Part shown: piece by piece, positions 18,150 through 26,955 of the stretch
Layout of the letters: every line of letters starts with the position of its first letter
Numbering within the stretch: the first letter of the stretch is position 1
Program-made: the position numbers and the translations under genes
Assembly: GCA_001899005.1 (NCBI GenBank)
Contig: MKUW01000015.1
Coordinates: 1 to 64,000, forward strand
DNA length: 64,000 nt
Direction of reading: 5' to 3'
Source of the DNA: Chloroflexi bacterium 44-23
GTDB lineage: Bacteria; Chloroflexota; Anaerolineae; Anaerolineales; Anaerolineaceae
Notes under the pieces: model-generated
What the model was told of the DNA's origin: nothing
Databases searched by the model: none
The model's input: the letters and a program-made list of their open reading frames with translations, nothing else

Positions 18150-18152
18150 AAA

Positions 18153-18617
18153 ATGTATATGGTTACAGTGAATAACTTTGTAATTAATCAGGCTACTATT
18201 CGAGATCTTTCCAGTCTAAGAGATCTGGAAGAAATAGCCTTTCCGATAGATCGTTGGCCTCTCCTGGAACTGATCGGAGTGTTGACATTACCAAATATCA
18301 TTCGATTAAAGGCTGAAGCAGACAATCAATTCGTCGGGTTTATTGCCGGAGACGTACGAACGAAAAAAAAAGAGGCCTGGATTACTACAATTGCTGTCCT
18401 CCCACAATTTCGGCGCGCAGGCGTTGCTACCAGACTGTTGCAAGAGTGTGAAAAACGAATGGACGTTCAAAAAATTTTGCTTTCAGTCCGTAAAGGCAAT
18501 CTGGAGGCATTATCTCTTTACAAAAGAAATGGTTATATCCAAGAGAATATTTGGAGAAATTATTATTTAGATGGCGAAGATGCAATTGTCTTGCAAAAAG
18601 ATGTTGACTTTATCTGA
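18153..18617 (+). CDS. GNAT-family N-acetyltransferase (RimI-like)
   Basis: The protein has about 155 residues from ATG 18153. It has the acetyl-CoA binding segment V-L-P-Q-F-R-R-A-G-V-A-T-R-L-L (Q/R-x-x-G-x-A) and the following K-I-L-L-S-V-R-K-G-N-x-x-A-L-S-L-Y-K-R-N-G-Y, typical of RimI/ribosomal-protein acetyltransferases. A longer frame from TTG 18135 would start inside the hairpin and is unlikely. The substrate is unknown. Translation may be controlled by the hairpin just upstream. Confidence 0.85.
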   Translation: MYMVTVNNFVINQATIRDLSSLRDLEEIAFPIDRWPLLELIGVLTLPNIIRLKAEADNQFVGFIAGDVRTKKKEAWITTIAVLPQFRRAGVATRLLQECEKRMDVQKILLSVRKGNLEALSLYKRNGYIQENIWRNYYLDGEDAIVLQKDVDFI

Positions 18618-18689
18618 GATTATTCGTATGATAATAATAGATATGGTGAATTCTATGAAACGGGTTTTTAGGACAATTGGCTTATGAAG

Positions 18690-18714
18690 AGGCACGCGTT
18701 TTGCGTGCCTTTTT
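18690..18714 (+). terminator. Intrinsic terminator
   Basis: A GC-rich 8-bp stem (18690-18697 with 18703-18710) and 5-base loop are followed by a run of T. It lies after the acetyltransferase gene and before the ribosome-binding site of the SWIM gene. Confidence 0.88.
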
Positions 18715-18745
18715 CTTAAAATAAAATCTATAAGGAGAATTTCTA

Positions 18746-18991
18746 ATGGATTATGGAATGATCGGAAAAATTGAAAAAGCGAAACGGTATGCCAATGAAC
18801 GCGATCGATTTTCGGTCAAAAATATGGTTGTAATAGTCGGTGGTGAGAATAATCCGCATGAAGTTCATTTTGACGAAGGAAAATGGCTTTGCGATTGTGA
18901 GTTCTTCCAAAGTAGAGGCCGCTGCAGTCACACGATGGCACTCGAGATAATTTTAGAGGACATGATTGAATCAGAGCCAATTAACCTCTGA
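18746..18991 (+). CDS. Small SWIM zinc-finger protein
   Basis: This 81-residue protein has a single recognisable motif, C-D-C-x(9)-C-S-H (about 51-64), matching the SWIM pattern C-x-C-x(n)-C-x-H that binds zinc. Stand-alone short SWIM proteins occur in bacteria but are poorly understood. The domain is linked to DNA or protein binding in larger proteins. AAGGAG at 18732-18737 precedes ATG 18746. It is flanked by two intrinsic terminators, so it appears to be transcribed alone or from read-through. Confidence 0.8.
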   Translation: MDYGMIGKIEKAKRYANERDRFSVKNMVVIVGGENNPHEVHFDEGKWLCDCEFFQSRGRCSHTMALEIILEDMIESEPINL

Positions 18992-19012
18992 GTTTAAATG
19001 AACTAATCTTTT

Positions 19013-19039
19013 AAAAAACAGCCCACAGGGCTGTTTTTT
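19013..19039. terminator. Bidirectional intrinsic terminator between SWIM gene and tRNA-Ser
   Basis: Twelve-base arms (19013-19024, 19028-19039) begin and end with six-base A and T runs, so the hairpin can terminate both the plus-strand SWIM gene and the minus-strand tRNA. Confidence 0.88.
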
Positions 19040-19042
19040 GTG

Positions 19043-19130
19043 CGGAGAGAGAGGGATTCGAACCCTCGGTGGCCTGAAAGACCACAACGGTTTTCGAGAC
19101 CGCCCCATTCAACCACTCTGGCATCTCTCC
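19043..19130 (-). tRNA. tRNA-Ser (anticodon CGA)
   Basis: Read on the minus strand, the 88-base unit has a 7-bp acceptor stem starting GGAGAGA, a five-pair anticodon arm with loop CTCGAAA, the long variable arm of a serine tRNA, a TTCGAAT T-loop and discriminator G. The anticodon CGA (plus-strand 19094-19096) reads UCG. The CCA end is not encoded. Confidence 0.95.
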
Positions 19131-19163
19131 CGGCGAGCGCAGATTATTATAGCAGAGGACATT

Positions 19164-20558
19164 CTAGATTTCCACAGTTTGATTCTTTTGGGGATAAGAA
19201 ACAGAGGTCAATCCATGCTGATTGAGCTTCTCTTTTAAGGCTGTTGCTGCCTCGTGTTCACCATGAACCAGAAATATATTATTTATGCTCGCTTGACTAT
19301 TGAGCGCGTATTTCACTAACATATCCTGTCCGGCATGTGCGGATAAACCGCCAATTGTAGCAATCTCGGCATTCACTTCAAAGAGCTGCCCGAAAATACG
19401 GACAACTTTTTGCCTTTCTGCCATGCGTCTACCAAGAGTGTTTGGTGCCTGCCAGGAAACAATCATAATTGTATTTTTCGGATTCTCAATATTATTTCGT
19501 AAATGATGCAAAATGCGGCCAGATTCTGCCATTCCTGAAGCAGAAATAATTACCATTGCTTCGTATCTGTCATTTAATGCTTTGGATTCGATTACAGATC
19601 TAACATAAGTTAAATTAGGATATGAGAGCGCTTTGTGATTTCCACTTTCGACAAATTTTTTGGTCTCTTCATCAAAAAGGTATGAAAACTTACGGAATAT
19701 GTCACTGGCATTGACTGCCAATGGACTGTCTACGTAAATTGGTATTGCAGGAATGTCTTTGTTGGCTAGCATAATATTCAAAAAGTAAACCAGTTCCTGG
19801 GTTCGGCCAACAGCAAAAGCGGGGATAATCACTTTTCCGCCACGGGCTACTGTCTTAATCACAATATCGCGAAATTCAATAAAAGCTGCTTCAGGGCTGC
19901 GGTGCGGTTTGTCGCCATACGTAGATTCCATGATTAGAATTTGTGTGTCTGTGGGGAGCACTGGGTCTCTTAAGAGCGGCAGTTTCTCGCGACCTATATC
20001 ACCGGAAAACCAAATCCTTGTTTTTTTCCCATTTTCATTTATATCCAGAACAATGGCTGCCGATCCTAAAATGTGACCGGCCTCAACAAATTTTGCGGTT
20101 ATTCCTTCAACCGGTTGAAATGATTGGCCGTATTCTTGGGGTTGAAATAGGTGTGTCGCTTGAATTGCATCCGGTGCAGTATAAAGTGGCTCCAATCTTG
20201 ATTGGCCCTTACGCGCCCTTTTTTTATTGACATACGCAATATCAGATTCCTGAATATGGGCAGAATCTCGAAGCATTACATCAGCCAGCTCACAGGTAGC
20301 CCGCGTCGCATAAATTGGGTTATTAAAACCCTGTTTCACCAAATTCGGAATATTACCGCTGTGATCAATATGTGCATGTGAGAGCAATAGAGCATCCATT
20401 TTTCTTGGATCAAAATTAAAAACCTGGTTGTATGCATAGAAGTCGCTCCGCTTACCCTGGTACAAGCCGCAATCCAGGAGAATATTTGCTCCATTTGCCT
20501 CTATATGAAATTGCGTTCCTGTAACTGTTTGAGCAGCACCATTGAAGTGAATTTTCAT
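19164..20558 (-). CDS. Metallo-beta-lactamase/beta-CASP RNA-processing exonuclease-like protein
   Basis: The 464-residue protein has the zinc motif S-H-A-H-I-D-H-S-G (about 59-67) in an N-terminal MBL fold. A beta-CASP domain (about 215-385) follows, with A-F-A-V-G-R-T-Q-E-L and S-A-S-G-M-A-E-S-G-R. The C-terminal RMMBL segment contains G-G-L-S-A-H-A-G-Q and V-H-G-E-H-E-A. This is the CPSF73/YSH1-like bacterial group, which cuts or trims RNA. It overlaps the stop/start region of RNase D by 4 bases, so two RNases are co-transcribed. Confidence 0.9.
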   Translation of the reverse strand: MKIHFNGAAQTVTGTQFHIEANGANILLDCGLYQGKRSDFYAYNQVFNFDPRKMDALLLSHAHIDHSGNIPNLVKQGFNNPIYATRATCELADVMLRDSAHIQESDIAYVNKKRARKGQSRLEPLYTAPDAIQATHLFQPQEYGQSFQPVEGITAKFVEAGHILGSAAIVLDINENGKKTRIWFSGDIGREKLPLLRDPVLPTDTQILIMESTYGDKPHRSPEAAFIEFRDIVIKTVARGGKVIIPAFAVGRTQELVYFLNIMLANKDIPAIPIYVDSPLAVNASDIFRKFSYLFDEETKKFVESGNHKALSYPNLTYVRSVIESKALNDRYEAMVIISASGMAESGRILHHLRNNIENPKNTIMIVSWQAPNTLGRRMAERQKVVRIFGQLFEVNAEIATIGGLSAHAGQDMLVKYALNSQASINNIFLVHGEHEAATALKEKLNQHGLTSVSYPQKNQTVEI

Positions 20559-21697
20559 TCGGATGTGTCTCCAGTTAAAAGCTGAATGATTTCATGGCCA
20601 TATGCAGAAAAACGAAAAGGAATATCTGTCATTATTTCGTGCACTTCCTCAAGCGAGTCTGGTGTTTTTTGTGCAAGAATCTCAAGATATTCCTTTGGCA
20701 AAATAACATCAGATTCCACTTTCAATTGCATGGCTTTTTCTTTACGCCAACTTTTTAAGCGATCATAACGGCGAATATACGCTTCACTTGGTTTACATGT
20801 ATGCGGCCTGTAAGTCGGCTCATTGCCAATACCCAATTTAATTGCGTGTAGCAATTCAGTTGCATACCTTCCAATCAATTTATCCGAAAGACCGGAAATT
20901 TCATAAAGCTCATTTCGTTTCTCGGGAAGTTTCTTGGCAAGTTCGATTAATATATTTGTATTGAGAATTTTGAAGGGAGGGACGTTTCTTTGGATAGCAA
21001 ATTCTTCACGTAATTTACATAACTCAAAAAAAACAGTTGTCTCTTGAGGATTTAAAATATTTCCTTTCACATATCGCCAAAATTGTTCGCCATTTCGGTT
21101 AATATGATTGGGTTCAACTTTACTAATTCGTTTAAAATCCTCTTCAGCCAGAGCGCTGAATTGATTCCGGTGCAATTGGTCTTTTAGTTTCTTGGCCAAA
21201 TCGATCAAATAATGGGAATCCAAACTGGCATAAAGCAGCATCTCTTCTGTAAGTGGCCGTTTTCCCCAATTTGCACGCTGATATTTTTTATTTACATCAA
21301 TATTATAAAAATCTTTCAATAAGTTTAAAAGGCCGACTCCCTGTCTCCCCAAAATCCTGCTTGCCAGCATGGTATCAAAGAGATTATTAAATTGAAAACC
21401 AAAATCTCGTTTGAGGCACAAGATGTCGTACTCAGCAGCATGAAACACTTTTTCTATTTTGTTTGATGCAAAAATAGGTGCAAGTGGTTGCAGATTTTCA
21501 ATGTTTAGAGGGTCAACCAGATAATCATTTTCTGGTGTGGAAATCTGGATCAAACAAACCTTTTCAAAATATACGAAAAGACTATCAGATTCAGTATCAA
21601 CCCCAATAATGCTTTGATTCATGAGGTCATTTACCATTGAATTCAATTGGGACGCAGTATCAACCCAAATAATACCGTTTTTTTCATTATTGTTCAT
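20555..21697 (-). CDS. rnd: Ribonuclease D
   Basis: A DEDDy 3'-5' exonuclease domain contains I-G-V-D-T-E-S-D-S (ExoI), H-A-A-E-Y-D (ExoII) and S-L-D-S-H-Y-L-I-D-L-A (ExoIII). A middle helical linker and one or two HRDC-like domains (around 215-380) follow. The enzyme trims 3' ends of structured RNA such as tRNA precursors. I chose ATG 21697 because a TATAAT ends 7 bases upstream and conserved sequence starts just after it. A longer frame to 21778 has no support. Confidence 0.9.
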   Translation of the reverse strand: MNNNEKNGIIWVDTASQLNSMVNDLMNQSIIGVDTESDSLFVYFEKVCLIQISTPENDYLVDPLNIENLQPLAPIFASNKIEKVFHAAEYDILCLKRDFGFQFNNLFDTMLASRILGRQGVGLLNLLKDFYNIDVNKKYQRANWGKRPLTEEMLLYASLDSHYLIDLAKKLKDQLHRNQFSALAEEDFKRISKVEPNHINRNGEQFWRYVKGNILNPQETTVFFELCKLREEFAIQRNVPPFKILNTNILIELAKKLPEKRNELYEISGLSDKLIGRYATELLHAIKLGIGNEPTYRPHTCKPSEAYIRRYDRLKSWRKEKAMQLKVESDVILPKEYLEILAQKTPDSLEEVHEIMTDIPFRFSAYGHEIIQLLTGDTSE

Positions 21698-21704
21698 AGA
21701 GATG

Positions 21705-21710
21705 ATTATA
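21705..21710 (-). promoter_or_regulatory. -10 box for leaderless rnd transcript
   Basis: TATAAT on the minus strand is separated from ATG 21697 by 7 bases, with no Shine-Dalgarno. A second TATAAT on the plus strand at 21761-21766 probably serves the divergent response regulator. Confidence 0.5.
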
Positions 21711-21832
21711 ATGCATTGAATGATGGTAGCTGGAGCTTCTCTACTCGACATAAAATGTTCTATAATTGAGAAGACCAAAAGAATTCCATGTATATCATTC
21801 GCTGAATGCGCTTGATAGGAGGGTAATAATCG

Positions 21833-22513
21833 ATGAATGAAAAAATCTTAATTATTGAAGATGATCAGGCAATTGTGCGTGTTTTGAAACGGAGCCTGAC
21901 TTATGAAGGCTATCAAGTTGAATCGGCACTGGAAGGTGAAGATGGCATTCGAAAATACCAACAATTTCGCCCTGATTTAATCATTCTCGATTGGATGCTC
22001 CCTGGAATGGATGGATTGGATGTATGTGATCGAATTCGCTCATTCGGTGATAAACTTCCGATTTTAATGTTGACTGCAAAAGACACTACCCATGATCGTG
22101 TTCAAGGCTTGGATTCCGGCGTAGATGATTATATGGTTAAACCTTTTGAAATTGAAGAATTAAATGCCAGAATCCGGGCATTGCTCCGCCGGACGATCCC
22201 CGAACGCTCAGTTGTACTAAGTTACAGTGATTTGGAATTGGACACAAGCACACGCCTGGCAAGTCGCGCAGGGAGGATCATCACCCTCACAGCCAAAGAA
22301 TACGACCTGCTCGAGCTGTTTTTACGCCATCCCCGGCAGGTTTTAACTCGCGATGTCATTTTTGATCGAGTATGGGGATATGATTTTGGTGGCGAGAGTA
22401 ATGTCTTGGATGTCTATATACGTTATTTACGACAAAAAATAGAAGAAAAAGGTGAAACCCGGCTCCTTTATACCGTGCGAGGAGTTGGATACGTATTGCG
22501 AGATATGCCTTAA
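21833..22513 (+). CDS. OmpR/PhoB-family response regulator
   Basis: A 226-residue protein has a receiver domain (acidic pair E9-D10-D11, phospho-acceptor D53 in L-D-W-M-L-P-G-M-D, V-K-P-F lysine near 105) and a C-terminal winged-helix DNA-binding domain containing L-T-A-K-E-Y-D-L-L-E-L-F and V-R-G-V-G-Y. Its stop shares one base with the start of the sensor kinase. GGAGGG precedes the ATG. The stimulus and targets are not shown by the sequence. Confidence 0.95.
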   Translation: MNEKILIIEDDQAIVRVLKRSLTYEGYQVESALEGEDGIRKYQQFRPDLIILDWMLPGMDGLDVCDRIRSFGDKLPILMLTAKDTTHDRVQGLDSGVDDYMVKPFEIEELNARIRALLRRTIPERSVVLSYSDLELDTSTRLASRAGRIITLTAKEYDLLELFLRHPRQVLTRDVIFDRVWGYDFGGESNVLDVYIRYLRQKIEEKGETRLLYTVRGVGYVLRDMP

Positions 22514-23904
22514 TGTCGTTGCAAAAACGATTGACTTTGCTCTTTTCAGCACTGATAGGAGCAGTTTTACTCGTATTTGGGATATTGGTTTATAGCCTGG
22601 TCAATGTGATTTTAATTGATCAGATTGATCAACGCCTGACCAGTACAACCAATGAGATAATTTCATCTTTAAGTGTTGCGGAAAACAACTCTCTGATTGG
22701 TCGTTCTCTGGCAGAAATTAATATTGGTGAAAATCAATATTTTCAGATCTGGAAAAATGCAAACCAATTAATTTTAACACGCCCGCTCGGCTACAATGAT
22801 CCGCTAGATAATTACGGGTTGCAGCAGGGAAGAGTTCTATTTCATACCAATAACCTGAATGAGAGGCGAATTCGTGTTCTTACGGTACCGCTTGAAACAT
22901 CCCGGGGTCCGGTTGGGGTTCTTCAAGTAGGTTTTGATCTGTCATTAATTGATATCACCCTGAACACCTTATTAGCCGTGCTCATTTTCCTTTTGATCAT
23001 CGCAGTTATTCTTGGCGCAATTAGTACCTGGTTTTTAACCAGGCAAGCTTTGTATCCGTTGGTAAATGTAACTGAATTTGCGAAGCAGATCACCGTAACA
23101 AACAATTATTCCAGACGCATTCCTCTTCCGGAACAAAACAAAAAAGATGAGGTCTTCCAGTTAATCAATTCATTTAATAACACTCTTGAACATTTAGATC
23201 ATATATTGTCATCACAAAAACGGTTAATGGCAGATGTTAGCCATGAATTGCGGACACCGTTAACTGTCATTAAGGGTGAAATTGGGTTGATGAGGAAATT
23301 CAAACAAATTGATGATGATGCAATCTCAAGTATTGAATCAGAAGTTGATCGGCTAACAAGGCTTGTCGGAAATTTATTACTAATAACTCAGGCTGATACC
23401 GGTGATTTACCAATGGATTTTCACCACTTCCAAATTGATGATTTATTGTGCGAAATTTATCATCACATGCAGGTCTTAGCTGGAGAAGGATTAAAAATCA
23501 ATTTGCAACATGTGGAACCATTGCAAGTCTATGCAGATCGTGATCGAATAAAACAAGTTCTCGTCAATTTAATTGGAAATGCAATCCAATACACTCCGCC
23601 GGGGGGAGAAGTGTCCCTTGCGCTTGAAAAGGTGAATGAAAATGTTCACATTTCAATAAAAGATAATGGTCCCGGTATTGCAAAAGATGACTTACAACAC
23701 ATTTTTGATCGTTTTTATAGGGGTGAACGCTCCCGATCGCGCACTCGCGGTTCAGGTTTTGGCCTTGGGCTTTCAATATCACAATTTATTGTTCAACAAC
23801 ACCATGGATTAATTTCAGTGGAATCCAATCCAAATGAGGGTACAGTTTTTCACATAATATTTCCGATAAAAGCAAATGAGTCGTCGTCTCCGGAGCACAA
23901 TTGA
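22513..23904 (+). CDS. Sensor histidine kinase (HAMP, HisKA, HATPase_c)
   Basis: A 463-residue membrane kinase has spans at about 10-35 and 150-172 bracketing a ~110-residue extracytoplasmic sensor region with no recognised domain. HAMP runs ~173-225. HisKA has H244 in S-H-E-L-R-T-P-L as the autophosphorylation site, and the ATPase domain shows N-L-I-G-N-A-I-Q-Y-T (N box), D-N-G-P-G-I (G1) and G-S-G-F-G-L-G-L (G2). It pairs with the overlapping OmpR-type regulator. Confidence 0.95.
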   Translation: MSLQKRLTLLFSALIGAVLLVFGILVYSLVNVILIDQIDQRLTSTTNEIISSLSVAENNSLIGRSLAEINIGENQYFQIWKNANQLILTRPLGYNDPLDNYGLQQGRVLFHTNNLNERRIRVLTVPLETSRGPVGVLQVGFDLSLIDITLNTLLAVLIFLLIIAVILGAISTWFLTRQALYPLVNVTEFAKQITVTNNYSRRIPLPEQNKKDEVFQLINSFNNTLEHLDHILSSQKRLMADVSHELRTPLTVIKGEIGLMRKFKQIDDDAISSIESEVDRLTRLVGNLLLITQADTGDLPMDFHHFQIDDLLCEIYHHMQVLAGEGLKINLQHVEPLQVYADRDRIKQVLVNLIGNAIQYTPPGGEVSLALEKVNENVHISIKDNGPGIAKDDLQHIFDRFYRGERSRSRTRGSGFGLGLSISQFIVQQHHGLISVESNPNEGTVFHIIFPIKANESSSPEHN

Positions 23905-23919
23905 GATCAACAAAAAATG

Positions 23920-25254
23920 CTAATTCAATTGCGGGAACATTTTCTGAAAAACTTCTGGTGTATATTTTGATACTATTTCGGATGAAAAACCATTGGTTTG
24001 ACAGATTTCAGCAAAAAGATCGGCGCTCGGACGGCGTTTGCGAAGCTGGCTTTTATTGTCTAGCCCCCACAACCCAAATCGTTGAGTCCAGCCTCTTTCC
24101 CACTCAAAGTTATCGACCAGCGTCCAGTGAAAATAACCCTTAATCGGAATCAAATAATTGGTGGTTTGCCATAGAACGTAAAGATGCTGAATGATGTAGC
24201 TTGGCCGATGGATGTCTGTGGAATCCTCGATCCCATTTTCAGTGATATAAATTGGTTTATCAAATTTCCTGGCCCAATCAATAGCTCGCTTCATTCCATA
24301 GGGATAATTTGCAATATAATTATTTTCACTCAAATCAAACCCTACCGGTAGCTTGGCATTATAAAAAAGGTTTTTAAAGCGCAGTAAATTGAATTGAATT
24401 TTGTCAGACGTGTAATAATTGACACCGACAAAATCCTGTGTGTTTACAGCTTCTCGAATTTTGTTCTTTTTGAATGCAAAGTTAAAATTACCCTTCGAAA
24501 TTGCGGTGATGAAACTGTTGTTGAAATTGTTGTGAAGAAATTGTGTAATCGACTGATCTAGCGGGTTCCAGGTTTTTTCCGGCATAAAATGACGATAATT
24601 AATTGCAACTCCAACCTGGGCAGAGGGTTGGATCTTATGAATGATTTCGTAGGCATTGGCGTGGGCTTTGACCATATTGAGCATTACCATATACGCAGCT
24701 GAAATATCGTGCTTACCTGGTGGAAAAACACCCTCTATATACCCTTCAACCGCATAAACATTTGGTTCATTAATCGTAATCCAAAGATCACAAAACGCAA
24801 AAAGCGATACAACAGTTTTATTTGTAAATTTTCCGAATAGATCAATAACATCCGGATTTTCCCAACCACCAATCTCAGTTAACCAAAGCGGATCACTGAA
24901 GTGGTGTAAAGTGACCATTGGGCGGATTCCACGCAGTGTCAAGCTCTGTAGAATTTGACGATAGTGGTCAATTGCATTTTCATCCCAGTGCTGCGGGTTT
25001 GGCTGTATGCGACTCCATTCGATTGATAAACGATGTGAATTTTGAAAAGTATCTTCAGCCCGATTGAAGTCTTCTTTCCATTTGCCTCCCCACCAGTTGC
25101 ATGCCAGACCACTTTTTTGGTTGTTTGCAATTCTTCCGTCTTGATTTTCCCATTGTGACCAATTTGAATTATTATTGTTACCCTCATTTTGATAACTTGA
25201 TGATGCTGTTCCCCACAGAAAACCCCGTGGAAAATTAAATGTGGTAGACATCAT
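23920..25254 (-). CDS. Glycoside hydrolase family 1 (beta-glucosidase/galactosidase-like)
   Basis: The product has about 444 residues. GH1 motifs are F-P-x-G-F-L-W-G-T-A-S-S-S-Y-Q near the N-terminus, the acid/base glutamate in T-I-N-E-P-N, N-Y-Y-T, and the nucleophile glutamate in I-T-E-N-G. There is no signal peptide, so it should act on imported beta-glycosides in the cytoplasm. I chose ATG 25254 because AAAGGAG lies 8 bases before it; the longer frame starts inside that ribosome-binding site. No transporter gene is adjacent. Confidence 0.93.
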   Translation of the reverse strand: MMSTTFNFPRGFLWGTASSSYQNEGNNNNSNWSQWENQDGRIANNQKSGLACNWWGGKWKEDFNRAEDTFQNSHRLSIEWSRIQPNPQHWDENAIDHYRQILQSLTLRGIRPMVTLHHFSDPLWLTEIGGWENPDVIDLFGKFTNKTVVSLFAFCDLWITINEPNVYAVEGYIEGVFPPGKHDISAAYMVMLNMVKAHANAYEIIHKIQPSAQVGVAINYRHFMPEKTWNPLDQSITQFLHNNFNNSFITAISKGNFNFAFKKNKIREAVNTQDFVGVNYYTSDKIQFNLLRFKNLFYNAKLPVGFDLSENNYIANYPYGMKRAIDWARKFDKPIYITENGIEDSTDIHRPSYIIQHLYVLWQTTNYLIPIKGYFHWTLVDNFEWERGWTQRFGLWGLDNKSQLRKRRPSADLFAEICQTNGFSSEIVSKYTPEVFQKMFPQLN

Positions 25255-25357
25255 GAGAGAATCTCCTTTAATCAATTGAGGTGCATATTATTCATTAATG
25301 ATTTATAAATAGGTCATAAAATTCTAATCGATTCAAGGGTTAATTCAAAATGTTGAG

Positions 25358-25885
25358 GTGAACTTGGAAGAAAACATTGAACAAATAATTGGAGATTTAT
25401 TAATTCAAAAGCAAAAATATCTGGTCACTGCAGAATCGTGTACAGGTGGAATGTTAAGCAACCTTATTACTGATGTTCCGGGATCTTCCGATTATTATAT
25501 CGGCGGAGTCAGCACTTATTCATACGGTGCGAAGCGCAAACTATTAAAGGTTAAGGCAATGACGCTGAAATCCTATGGAGCGGTCAGCAGCGAGACAGTC
25601 AAAGAAATGGCAATTGGTGTAAGAGAACTTTTTGCAGAAGAAGTCACATTTGAAAATATTATCGGAATTTCAATTAGCGGCATTGCCGGACCCGGAGGCG
25701 GTATGCCGGGAAAACCGGTTGGCCTGGTCTGGGTAGGTTTGTCGACATTGGATGGAACCTGGGCTTATAAACGTGTCTGGAATGGCGACCGCATTCAAAA
25801 TAAAAAGTACTCATCGATATTTGCCCTGCAGTTATTACAAGCCTATTTGACCGGAAATCTAGAGTCAATAAGAAAAGAAAAATAA
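25358..25885 (+). CDS. CinA C-terminal domain protein (nicotinamide-nucleotide amidase, PncC type)
   Basis: The 175-residue product matches the stand-alone CinA C-terminal/PncC family, which deamidates NMN to nicotinate mononucleotide in pyridine-nucleotide salvage. Motifs are T-A-E-S-C-T-G-G near the N-terminus with the catalytic serine/cysteine region, G-A-V-S-S-E-T-V and S-G-I-A-G-P-G-G-G. The N-terminal CinA domain is absent. The start is GTG 25358 or TTG 25364; the latter is better spaced from GAGG. Confidence 0.9.
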   Translation: MNLEENIEQIIGDLLIQKQKYLVTAESCTGGMLSNLITDVPGSSDYYIGGVSTYSYGAKRKLLKVKAMTLKSYGAVSSETVKEMAIGVRELFAEEVTFENIIGISISGIAGPGGGMPGKPVGLVWVGLSTLDGTWAYKRVWNGDRIQNKKYSSIFALQLLQAYLTGNLESIRKEK

Positions 25886-26388
25886 GAATTTTGTATCTTT
25901 TCAATAAAACACTCCGCCCCTAGTTTTTGAAATGATACGAAATTTTCTGGCAATAATCAGAAACCCGTTTTGCCGAAAAAATTTATTTTGGGCTCATCAT
26001 CACTGGATCATAAAAGCAGACTTCCCGTTGCGGAAAGTAAATCAGAAAAAATCATTAACAAATAAAAGAGCATCAAATATATAATCTGTTATTTAAGTCA
26101 CTTGCTGTCACGAAGTTGTATGGATAAAATTTGTTTGTCAAGCCACATTTTTGGTAAGTGAGATAATTCTACAAGAAAATAAAGTCCACCACTTTTTTTA
26201 AATGAGGTGAAAAGGGTTCCAGAAGTAAAAACATTAATACATACGGTGGACGATGTTATAATACGAGAATTAAGATGAAACTGGGTGAAAATATATTGCC
26301 AGGTAATTGTGAAATAATTAACCTAGCATTAATGTAGTTGTGGAAGAATTAAGAAAGATTAAGCAACTGCAAAACTTTAGGAGGATTC
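25886..26388. other. 503-base leader region upstream of the ccm operon
   Basis: It contains an imperfect inverted repeat (12-base arms, 11 of 12 paired) around a core with CGCCCCTAGTTTTTGA (25915-25930), which recurs near 37.3 kb. It also contains a promoter (26234-26262) and a possible 50-codon ORF at 25932-26084 that has no ribosome-binding site and no recognisable similarity. The 26263-26388 segment would be a ~120-base 5' UTR for ccmE. I see no riboswitch I can name. Confidence 0.5.
26234..26262 (+). promoter_or_regulatory. Probable promoter of the cytochrome c maturation operon
   Basis: TTAATA and TATAAT are separated by exactly 17 bases, about 125 bases before the ccmE start. GGTGGAC (26245-26251) in the spacer is complementary to GTCCACC at 26184-26190, which might form a distal operator. 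Confidence 0.55.
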
Positions 26389-26907
26389 GTGGAAGAACAA
26401 AACAATAGCACCCCTGTACGTAAAGGGGGGCAGACAAAATTCTTAATTGGTGGTGCGTTGATCATCGCAGCCATCGTTTTATTAATATTTACCAATACCA
26501 AAGCTGGCGCGCAATATTTCTTAACGGTCGATGAATTGAAAAATCGCCAGGCAGAAATGGTTAACCGTGATATCCGTATTTCTGGAGCAGTATTAGGTGA
26601 TTCAATTGATTATGATACCGATAACTTAATTTTGCGGTTTACCGTTGTGCAAGTGCCTGGGGATAACAAAGAGATACAAGCTTTAGGCGGACTTGGGGTT
26701 GTTCTGCATAATGCTGTCATGGACACTTCTCTTAATCGGTTGCCGGTAATCTATGAAGGGGTCATGCCAGATTTGCTCCGAAATGAAGCTCAGGCAATTA
26801 TGACCGGCTATGTTGACGAGACCGGCTTATTCCATGCTGAAGAATTGCTGCTAAAATGCCCAACAAAATATGAGGAAGCTGTTCCCGAACAAGCCTCTGA
26901 AGGATAA
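26389..26907 (+). CDS. ccmE: Cytochrome c maturation haem chaperone CcmE, C-x3-Y variant
   Basis: The 172-residue protein has one N-terminal membrane anchor (18-34) and an OB-fold periplasmic-type domain with Y-F-L-T-V-D-E-L, G-A-V-L-G-D-S-I and Y-E-G-V-M-P-D-L-L-R. CcmE takes haem from CcmC and hands it to CcmF. Classical CcmE binds haem through histidine in H-x-x-x-Y; here the site reads C157-P-T-K-Y161. This cysteine variant is known from archaea and some bacteria. GTG 26389 is the start, with AGGAGG only 4 bases upstream. Confidence 0.9.
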   Translation: MEEQNNSTPVRKGGQTKFLIGGALIIAAIVLLIFTNTKAGAQYFLTVDELKNRQAEMVNRDIRISGAVLGDSIDYDTDNLILRFTVVQVPGDNKEIQALGGLGVVLHNAVMDTSLNRLPVIYEGVMPDLLRNEAQAIMTGYVDETGLFHAEELLLKCPTKYEEAVPEQASEG

Positions 26908-26955
26908 TATTTTTCTATTCAATTGAGATCAAAAAAGCCAGGCGACGGAGAATAA

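Noticed and set aside
25932..26084. 50-codon plus-strand ORF in the ccm leader
   Set aside because: No SD and no promoter-to-start relation; likely chance in AT-rich DNA.
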